A DNA stretch of 5,830 nt from Accumulibacter sp. (GTDB taxonomy: Bacteria > Pseudomonadota > Gammaproteobacteria > Burkholderiales > Rhodocyclaceae): the NCBI GenBank assembly GCA_031267455.1, contig JAIRZC010000267.1, positions 1-5,830 of the forward strand, given 5' to 3'. The notes under the pieces were generated by a model, which saw only the letters and a list, made by a program, of their open reading frames with translations, was not told the origin of the DNA and searched no databases. This document shows positions 1 to 4,216 of this stretch, one piece after another. Positions within the stretch are counted from its first letter, which is position 1. Each line of letters starts with the position of its first letter. The position numbers and the translations under genes are program-made.

Positions 1-333
1 CAATTGACCAGAATCGCGGAATGCCTCGGCATCTTCGATGTCGATCTCCGACGATGCAGGTACCCGACGGCTTTGAGCAATCAGGTAATTCTTGGCCGTA
101 TTGACGCCAATCCTGTATAGCCAAGTATAAAAAGCGCTTTCGCCCCGGAAAGTCGAAAGGGCCAGATAGGCCTTGAAAAAGGTTTCCTGCGAAATATCCT
201 CGATTTCCGCTCGTTCACCGATGTAACGGGACAACATGCGTCCCAGCCTGTGTTGGTATTTTTTGACCAGTCGCTCAAAAACCCGCTGATCGTCGGCTTG
301 AATCAAAGCCTTTTCAAGTTTGCAATTATCCAT
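1..333 (-). CDS. rpoE: ECF sigma factor RpoE/AlgU (sigma-E), N-terminal part, truncated by the window edge
   Basis: Alternative sigma factor that directs RNA polymerase to envelope-stress promoters and is normally held by an RseA/MucA-type anti-sigma factor. Reading leftward from ATG 333-331, 111 codons are open to base 1. Visible are region 2.1 (about residues 16-40, with KKYQHRL), region 2.2 (EDISQETFFKAY, about 45-56), and regions 2.3-2.4 (STFRGESAFYTWLYRIGVN, about 60-78, then TAKNYLIAQSRR). The FRGxSAFYTWLYRIxxNTAKNYL block is the RpoE/AlgU signature. The linker and region 4 lie outside the window (family length about 190-200). The start fits the length of E. coli RpoE before region 2, although its Shine-Dalgarno is weak (AAAAGA). 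An in-frame ATG at 396-394 would add 21 codons but looks less likely. The gene is divergent from nadB, as in E. coli. Identity is firm from the N-terminal half alone. Confidence 0.93.
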   Translation of the reverse strand, partial: MDNCKLEKALIQADDQRVFERLVKKYQHRLGRMLSRYIGERAEIEDISQETFFKAYLALSTFRGESAFYTWLYRIGVNTAKNYLIAQSRRVPASSEIDIEDAEAFRDSGQL

Positions 334-393
334 GGATGATGTTCTTTTAAAACGTTCGACAATTATTCTTTGAAAGAACGCAACGACACCTCC

Positions 394-422
394 CATATAA
401 CAGCATATACCGCATCGGACAA
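394..422 (-). promoter_or_regulatory. candidate sigma-70-like promoter of rpoE, overlapping the sigma-E site
   Basis: On the minus strand TTGTCC (422-417) and TATATG (399-394) are 17 bases apart, each matching 4 of 6 consensus positions. Its -35 shares bases with the -10 GTCCGA of the sigma-E-type site, so the two polymerase forms could not bind together. A basal vegetative promoter for rpoE is plausible, but the match is moderate. Confidence 0.35.
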
Positions 423-443
423 TTTTCAAAATCCGAAATTTCC
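415..443 (-). promoter_or_regulatory. candidate sigma-E-type promoter of rpoE (autoregulation)
   Basis: On the minus strand GGAAATT (443-437) is followed after 16 bases by GTCCGA (420-415). The known sigma-E consensus is about GGAACTT, 15-16 bases, GTCTGA, so the -35 matches 6 of 7 and the -10 matches 5 of 6 at correct spacing. Transcription would start near 408-410, giving a leader of about 75 bases before the rpoE ATG. Autoregulation of rpoE by sigma-E is established in enterics; here it is inferred from the motif and its position. Confidence 0.6.
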
Positions 444-496
444 GATCTCATCCGTTTTCGGAAAATCCACTGGGAAACGATGAAACCCACCACGGG

Positions 497-505
497 TGCT
501 ATAGT
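497..505 (+). promoter_or_regulatory. candidate extended -10 promoter of nadB
   Basis: TGC followed by TATAGT (500-505) forms an extended -10 element, with 5 of 6 matches to TATAAT plus the TGn motif. No good -35 is seen 16-18 bases upstream, which extended -10 promoters tolerate. Transcription would start near 511-513, about 37 bases before GTG 549. The upstream in-frame ATG at 480 would then lie outside the message, which supports the GTG start. Confidence 0.5.
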
Positions 506-536
506 AGGTGGCGTCGACGCATGCTCTCTTTTTTTG

Positions 537-543
537 AAGGAGG
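537..543 (+). promoter_or_regulatory. strong Shine-Dalgarno that sets the nadB start at GTG 549
   Basis: AAGGAGG lies five bases before GTG 549, a near-perfect ribosome binding site. No comparable site precedes the in-frame ATG at 480. The protein alignment agrees: the FAD-binding strand (FDVLIIGSG) begins four residues after this start. Confidence 0.85.
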
Positions 544-548
544 TTGAA

Positions 549-2129
549 GTGGCGTATTTCTTCGATGTTCTCATTATCGGCAGCGGTCTCGCCGGTCAAT
601 CCGCGGCGCTTCATCTGGCGCAGACGCGAAAAGTCGCCTTGGTTACCAAACGAACTCTGGAAGAAAGCGCCTCCGCGAACGCGCAGGGAGGAATCGCGGC
701 CGTCCTGGATACACGCGACTCGGTCGAAGCGCATATCCGCGACACGATCGTCGCGGGCGCCGACCTCAACGACAGGGATGCCACACGTTTCGTCGTCGAA
801 AACGGTCCAAAAATGATCGAATGGTTGATCGGGCAAGGCGTTCCCTTCACGCGCGCGCAAGGCGAATACCATCTGACCCGTGAAGGGGGGCACAGCGCGC
901 GCAGGGTCATCCACGTCGCCGACGCCACCGGGCTTGCCGTTCAGGAGACACTGATACCCAAAGTCAGGGAACACCCGAACATTCATGTTTTCGAAGAACA
1001 TATCGCAACCGACCTGATCACCGGAAAAAAACTGGGGCGCGCGGAAAATCGCTGCTACGGCGCCTATATCCTCGACAACGCGAGCGGCGAGGTACTCACG
1101 TTCGGCGCCAGGCACACTCTGATCGCGACGGGGGGGGCAGGCAAAGTCTACCTTTACACCTCGAACCCGGACACTTCGACCGGCGACGGAATCGCCATGG
1201 CTTGGCGCGCGGGTTGCCGGGTTGCCAACATGGAATTCATCCAGTTTCATCCAACCTGCCTCTACCATCCACAGGCCAAATCCTTCTTGATCACGGAAGC
1301 GGTACGTGGCGAAGGCGGACACCTGCTTTTACCCGACGGCACGCGCTTTATGCCGAACCATGACCCACGCGCCGAACTCGCCCCACGCGACATCGTAGCG
1401 CGCGCGATCGATTTCGAGATGAAAAAACGCGGCATCGACTGCGTCTATCTCGACATTTCGCACCGCCCGGTCGACTTTCTATCCGAGCATTTTCCGAATA
1501 TCCTTGCGCGATGCAAAGAATTCGGCATCGACATCACCCGTGAGCCTATCCCCGTCGTCCCGGCGGCGCATTACACCTGCGGAGGAATCGTCACAGACAG
1601 AAAAGCACATTCGGACATTGCGGGACTCTACATCGCTGGCGAAGCCTCCTGCACGGGTCTGCATGGAGCGAACCGGCTTGCGAGCAATTCGCTTTTGGAA
1701 TGCCTGGTCTATGCCCAAGCCGCCGCGAAAGACATTCTCAAGCAACCGGAAGTCGATCTTCCGCCGCTTCCCGAATGGGATGCCAGCCGTGTCAGCGACC
1801 CGGACGAAGAAATCGTCGTCCACCACAATTGGGAAGAAGTACGCCGCTCGATGTGGGACTACGTCGGCATCGTGCGCACAACGAAACGCCGTCAGCGCGC
1901 GCGCCACCGAATCCGGCTACTGACGCAGGAAATCAATGAGTTCTATTGGAATTTCCGCGTCAGTCATAATCTGATCGAGTTGCGGAACCTCGTGTTGACC
2001 GCGGATCTGATCGTTCGCTGTGCCCTGCGTCGTAAAGAAAGCCGCGGACTCCACTACAGCCGCGACTACCCCGGATTGCTGCCGAGAGCGCAAAATACTG
2101 TCCTCCCCGGGTTTTCACCTCCTCGCTGA
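549..2129 (+). CDS. nadB: L-aspartate oxidase NadB (quinolinate synthetase B subunit)
   Basis: FAD-dependent cytosolic enzyme that oxidises L-aspartate to iminoaspartate, which NadA condenses with dihydroxyacetone phosphate to quinolinate for NAD synthesis. From GTG 549 the protein has 526 residues; E. coli NadB has 540. Visible are the Rossmann motif GSGLAG (11-16), AQGGIAAV (45-52), HLTREGGHSARR (108-119), FHPT (about 233-236), ELAPRDIVARA (276-286), PAAHYTCGG (338-346), GLHGANRLASNSLLE (from about 370), and a C-terminal helical domain with WDYVGIVRTTKR and RKESRGLH. Residues matching the E. coli active site (E121, H244, R290, H351, R386) are present as E112, H234, R280, H341 and R376, so it should be active. 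An in-frame ATG at 480 would add 23 residues unlike the family. The gene is monocistronic here: divergent from rpoE, with its own promoter, and closed by a terminator 12 bases after the stop. It is a member of the succinate dehydrogenase/fumarate reductase flavoprotein superfamily, but LTREGGHS and the C-terminus point to NadB. Confidence 0.97.
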   Translation: MAYFFDVLIIGSGLAGQSAALHLAQTRKVALVTKRTLEESASANAQGGIAAVLDTRDSVEAHIRDTIVAGADLNDRDATRFVVENGPKMIEWLIGQGVPFTRAQGEYHLTREGGHSARRVIHVADATGLAVQETLIPKVREHPNIHVFEEHIATDLITGKKLGRAENRCYGAYILDNASGEVLTFGARHTLIATGGAGKVYLYTSNPDTSTGDGIAMAWRAGCRVANMEFIQFHPTCLYHPQAKSFLITEAVRGEGGHLLLPDGTRFMPNHDPRAELAPRDIVARAIDFEMKKRGIDCVYLDISHRPVDFLSEHFPNILARCKEFGIDITREPIPVVPAAHYTCGGIVTDRKAHSDIAGLYIAGEASCTGLHGANRLASNSLLECLVYAQAAAKDILKQPEVDLPPLPEWDASRVSDPDEEIVVHHNWEEVRRSMWDYVGIVRTTKRRQRARHRIRLLTQEINEFYWNFRVSHNLIELRNLVLTADLIVRCALRRKESRGLHYSRDYPGLLPRAQNTVLPGFSPPR

Positions 2130-2141
2130 AGGATATAAGCT

Positions 2142-2173
2142 GCCTTCTCCACCTCGGGGAAGGCGTTTTTCTT
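2142..2173 (+). terminator. intrinsic terminator of nadB
   Basis: GCCTTCTCC (2142-2150) pairs with GGGGAAGGC (2156-2164), a 9-bp stem with one G-T wobble, around the five-base loop ACCTC. GTTTTTCTT follows. It lies 12 bases after the nadB stop and separates nadB from the gcv operon. The reverse strand has no T-run after the stem, so it acts in one direction only. Confidence 0.9.
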
Positions 2174-2299
2174 GTCGCGTTGGTTTAAAACCATCTTTTA
2201 TGAATCGTCGAGTAAATCATAGACAAGTCGCACGATATGCCTGGATGGGGCGCAATGAAGACGCGGGTGGTTTTGAAATCGGATACCCCTCGTTTTTAC

Positions 2300-2328
2300 T
2301 TGCGCGGCATCGGGTGTCGCGTTATAGT
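2300..2328 (+). promoter_or_regulatory. candidate sigma-70 promoter of the gcvTHP operon
   Basis: TTGCGC (2300-2305) and TATAGT (2323-2328) are separated by 17 bases; the -10 matches 5 of 6 and the -35 keeps TTG. Transcription would start near 2334-2336, giving a leader of about 265 bases before gcvT. A 6-bp inverted repeat, GTCCGC-CTC-GCGGAC (2327-2341), spans the end of the -10 and the expected start point and could be an operator or an RNA hairpin arm. Confidence 0.6.
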
Positions 2329-2335
2329 CCGCCTC

Positions 2336-2396
2336 GCGGACGGAGGCCCGGAATATCCGTCCCGCTGCCGAAAGCTTGGTCGGCCCGGAAGCACCC
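2336..2396 (+). other. GC-rich structured segment of the gcvT leader, unassigned
   Basis: This stretch lies between the predicted transcription start and the aptamer. GCGGACGG (2336-2343) can pair with CCGTCCCGC (2357-2365) with one bulged C. GCCGA (2367-2371) can pair with TCGGC (2380-2384). A nested CGGA-ATA-TCCG lies at 2349-2359. The first arm could instead pair with GTCCGC upstream. I recognise no RNA family. It does not show the GGAGAG and CGAAGGGGCAA-type blocks expected of a first glycine aptamer. It could be a leader domain, a remnant aptamer or an unrelated fold. Confidence 0.35.
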
Positions 2397-2419
2397 AAAC
2401 AACTGTTTGTCGAACAAAA

Positions 2420-2510
2420 TTCTGGAGAGCGGTGTTTGAATACACCTAACGACGGGGCAAGCCAATGACGCCTTTCAGCGTCAGTGGATATCCAGGGTAT
2501 CGGGATAGAA
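2420..2510 (+). promoter_or_regulatory. glycine-riboswitch-like aptamer in the gcvT leader (divergent)
   Basis: Glycine aptamers in gcv leaders switch the operon on when glycine binds. Elements appear in family order: TTCTGGAGAGC (2420-2430); hairpin P3a, GGTGT (2431-2435) with ACACC (2442-2446); the core CGACGGGGCAA (2450-2460), resembling CGAAGGGGCAA; hairpin P3b, TGACGC with GCGTCA around CTTTCA (about 2466-2482); CCAGG (2492-2496); and GGGATAGAA (2502-2510), whose TAGAA can close P1 with TTCTG. The position before gcvT supports the call. Departures are the core changes, an extra TAA after P3a, and the P2 3' strand: TATCC where CTCTC is expected, so the GAGAG pairing is lost. CTGGA (2422-2426) pairs perfectly with TCCAG (2491-2495) as an alternative closing stem. 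Only one aptamer is recognisable. Confidence 0.65.
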
Positions 2511-2537
2511 AGAGAGGATCGGCGCAGGCTTCTCTTT
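2509..2537 (+). other. leader hairpin overlapping the 3' strand of aptamer P1
   Basis: AAAGAGAGG (2509-2517) pairs with CTTCTCTTT (2529-2537), nine pairs including one G-T wobble, around the 11-base loop ATCGGCGCAGG. Its 5' arm shares bases 2509-2510 with the P1 3' strand, so the two helices may compete. No T-run follows (GGCTACTC), so it is not an intrinsic terminator. A role in the switch is inferred. Confidence 0.4.
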
Positions 2538-2572
2538 GGCTACTCATACCAATGAAACATCTTGTGAAACTA

Positions 2573-2593
2573 CTTTAAGATATTTCCTTAAGG
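2573..2593 (+). promoter_or_regulatory. hairpin that sequesters the gcvT Shine-Dalgarno
   Basis: CTTTAAG (2573-2579) can pair with CTTAAGG (2587-2593), seven pairs with one wobble, around the loop ATATTTC. The 3' arm contains AAGG (2590-2593), the Shine-Dalgarno placed seven bases before the gcvT ATG. Folding would hide it, as expected of an expression platform acting on translation. The helix is AU-rich, so it would be easily opened. Confidence 0.5.
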
Positions 2594-2600
2594 CATTGAT

Positions 2601-3683
2601 ATGACACAAAAAACAACTCTAAACGAGACGCACCGCCGCTTGAGGGCGAAGATGGTCGACTTTGGCGGATGGGATATGCCTCTGCATTACGGTTCGCAGA
2701 TTGAAGAACATCACGCCGTTCGCCGCGACTGTGGAATGTTCGACGTTTCTCACATGTGCGCCGTCGATCTGGTTGGGCCTGATGCCGGAAAATTTCTGCT
2801 GCGTCTTGTCGCGAACAACATCGAAAAACTCAAAATTCCCGGCAAGGCGCTTTATACCGCCATGCTCAACGAAAGCGGCGGAGTTGTCGATGACCTGATC
2901 GTCTATTTCATTAAAGAGGGTCGCTTCCGCCTTGTCGTCAACGCCGGAACAGCCGAAAAAGACTTGGCTTGGATGAATACTTGGCAGACGGAGTGGAAAA
3001 GTAATGTGAAAATCACGCCGCGCCGCGACCTTTCGATCATCGCCGTGCAAGGCCCGAATGCGAAGGCCAGGGTCTGGCAGGCGCTGCCGGAAACGCGCAA
3101 TGCCACCGAAAATCTCAAGCCTTTTTTCGCCGTGATGGTCGGTGATTATTTCATCGCGACTACGGGATACACGGGCGAGACGGGGTTCGAGATCACATTG
3201 CCCTCTTCCGGTGTCGAGGATTTCTGGCAAAAACTCCTCGATCTCGGCGTAAAGCCGGTCGGTCTCGGCGCACGCGACACCCTGCGCCTCGAAGCCGGAA
3301 TGAACCTTTATGGCCAGGATATGAACGATACAGTTTCGCCGCTCGATGCTGGTCTCGCCTGGACCGTCGACCTCGAATCGCCACGCGATTTCGTCGGAAA
3401 ATCCGCCCTGCTTTCGCACTCGCGGCAAAAACAATTTCTCGGCCTTCTGTTGCTTGACAAGGGCGGCGTCCTGCGCGCGCACCAGAAGGTACTGACCGCG
3501 CACGGCGACGGAGAAATTACCAGCGGAAGCTTCTCGCCTACCCTCCAGCAATCGATCGCGCTCGCCCGCCTGCCACTTGAAACTGCTGTCGGCGACATGG
3601 TCAAGGTCGAAATCCGCGACAAGCAATTGAGTGCCCGTGTCGTTAAACCCAGTTTCGTCCGAAACGGAAAAGTACTCGTCTGA
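2601..3683 (+). CDS. gcvT: aminomethyltransferase, T-protein of the glycine cleavage system
   Basis: Cytosolic, tetrahydrofolate-dependent T-protein. It takes the aminomethyl group from the lipoyl arm of GcvH, releases ammonia and forms 5,10-methylene-tetrahydrofolate. The 360 residues compare with 364 in E. coli and align end to end by eye. Landmarks are [20 protein letters not shown] (17-36), [16 protein letters not shown] (37-52), [11 protein letters not shown] (93-103) with the Asp pair that includes the conserved catalytic position, [12 protein letters not shown] (143-154), [11 protein letters not shown] (187-197), [20 protein letters not shown] (221-240), and the C-terminal barrel ending [10 protein letters not shown]. 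All key folate-binding motifs are intact. AAGG seven bases upstream of the ATG is the ribosome binding site and lies in a potential hairpin. It is the first gene of the operon, 56 bases before gcvH. The YgfZ and dimethylglycine dehydrogenase relatives are ruled out by the motifs and the gcvH/gcvP neighbours. Confidence 0.97.
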   Translation: MTQKTTLNETHRRLRAKMVDFGGWDMPLHYGSQIEEHHAVRRDCGMFDVSHMCAVDLVGPDAGKFLLRLVANNIEKLKIPGKALYTAMLNESGGVVDDLIVYFIKEGRFRLVVNAGTAEKDLAWMNTWQTEWKSNVKITPRRDLSIIAVQGPNAKARVWQALPETRNATENLKPFFAVMVGDYFIATTGYTGETGFEITLPSSGVEDFWQKLLDLGVKPVGLGARDTLRLEAGMNLYGQDMNDTVSPLDAGLAWTVDLESPRDFVGKSALLSHSRQKQFLGLLLLDKGGVLRAHQKVLTAHGDGEITSGSFSPTLQQSIALARLPLETAVGDMVKVEIRDKQLSARVVKPSFVRNGKVLV

Positions 3684-3729
3684 CCGCGCATATCTGAAAT
3701 ACATTCCACATTCGCCATCCACCTTTTTC

Positions 3730-3734
3730 GGGAG
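3730..3734 (+). promoter_or_regulatory. gcvH Shine-Dalgarno, favouring the second of two ATGs
   Basis: GGGAG lies two bases before ATG 3737 and five bases before the adjacent in-frame ATG 3740. The second spacing is the more usual, so the protein probably begins MTIPSN rather than MMTIPSN. The difference is one residue. Confidence 0.6.
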
Positions 3735-3739
3735 CCATG

Positions 3740-4120
3740 ATGACCATTCCAAGCAACCTCAAATATACCGCAACCCATGAATGGATAAGTAAAGACTCCG
3801 ACGGTATCCTGACCGTCGGAATCACCGAACACGCGCAGGAACTGCTCGGCGACCTCGTTTTTGTCGAACTGCCCACTGTCGGGAAAGCATTCGCCAAAGA
3901 TCAGGAAGCAGCGATCGTCGAATCGGTCAAAGCCGCTTCCGACGTCTACGCGCCTGTTGCCGGTACGATCACCGAGATCAATGAACCGATCGTCAAATCC
4001 CCTGAGCTCATCAACCAGGACGCCCACGCCGCATGGTTATTCAAGATCAAACCAGACAGCGGCGCCGATTACGACGCCCTGCTCGACGCGGCGGCTTACG
4101 AAAAAATCTGCCAGGAATGA
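3740..4120 (+). CDS. gcvH: glycine cleavage system H protein (lipoyl carrier)
   Basis: Small carrier protein whose lipoylated lysine shuttles the aminomethyl group from GcvP to GcvT and is then reoxidised by lipoamide dehydrogenase. The 126 residues from ATG 3740 fit the family (129 in E. coli). The order is LKYTATHEW (7-15), [20 protein letters not shown] (26-45), the lipoylation motif [16 protein letters not shown] with Lys at residue 64, [14 protein letters not shown], and the C-terminal AAYEKI. The lysine and the hairpin around it (ESVKAASD) are intact, so it should be a working lipoyl acceptor. It lies 56 bases after gcvT and 96 before gcvP on the same strand, without an obvious terminator on either side, so the three are probably one transcript. 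ATG 3737 is a possible alternative start. Confidence 0.97.
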   Translation: MTIPSNLKYTATHEWISKDSDGILTVGITEHAQELLGDLVFVELPTVGKAFAKDQEAAIVESVKAASDVYAPVAGTITEINEPIVKSPELINQDAHAAWLFKIKPDSGADYDALLDAAAYEKICQE

Positions 4121-4216
4121 AAAAACTCCATTTCTGAAGCGTCCGTAAAGCATCGCTTTCACTTTGTTCACGATTTATAAACAAAAAACCATCCTGAGAT
4201 TCCCAGCGGAGAAGCC

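Noticed and set aside
426..1322. Antisense open frame (298 codons) opposite nadB and its leader
   Set aside because: It is a shadow of the nadB reading frame with low-complexity, arginine-rich content and no recognisable motif.
2376..2400. Resemblance of GGTCGGCCCGGAAGCACCCAA to the 4.5S (SRP) RNA core
   Set aside because: The SRP core needs paired bases around the GGAA loop and an internal AGCAG. Here several bases are missing and only one closing pair forms.
2336..2419. First aptamer of a tandem glycine riboswitch
   Set aside because: No GGAGAG, CGAAGGGGCAA-like or CTCAGG-like block is found in this stretch. It is listed only as an unassigned structured segment.
2237..2449. Small open frame in the gcvT leader (70 codons)
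   Set aside because: It has no convincing ribosome binding site, crosses the promoter and the aptamer, and has a composition explained by the GC-rich leader.
2509..2540. Attenuator or terminator before gcvT
   Set aside because: The hairpin is good, but it is followed by GGCTACTC rather than a T-run.
2619..3752. Long antisense open frame (377 codons) opposite gcvT
   Set aside because: It shadows a strongly conserved gene. The product looks like no family I know, and no promoter or ribosome binding site supports it.
4147..4181. Internal promoter or hairpin between gcvH and gcvP (TATAAA at 4176; AAAGC-ATC-GCTTT at 4147-4159)
   Set aside because: No -35 lies at a usable distance, and the hairpin has only five pairs with no T-run after it. 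It is too weak to report.
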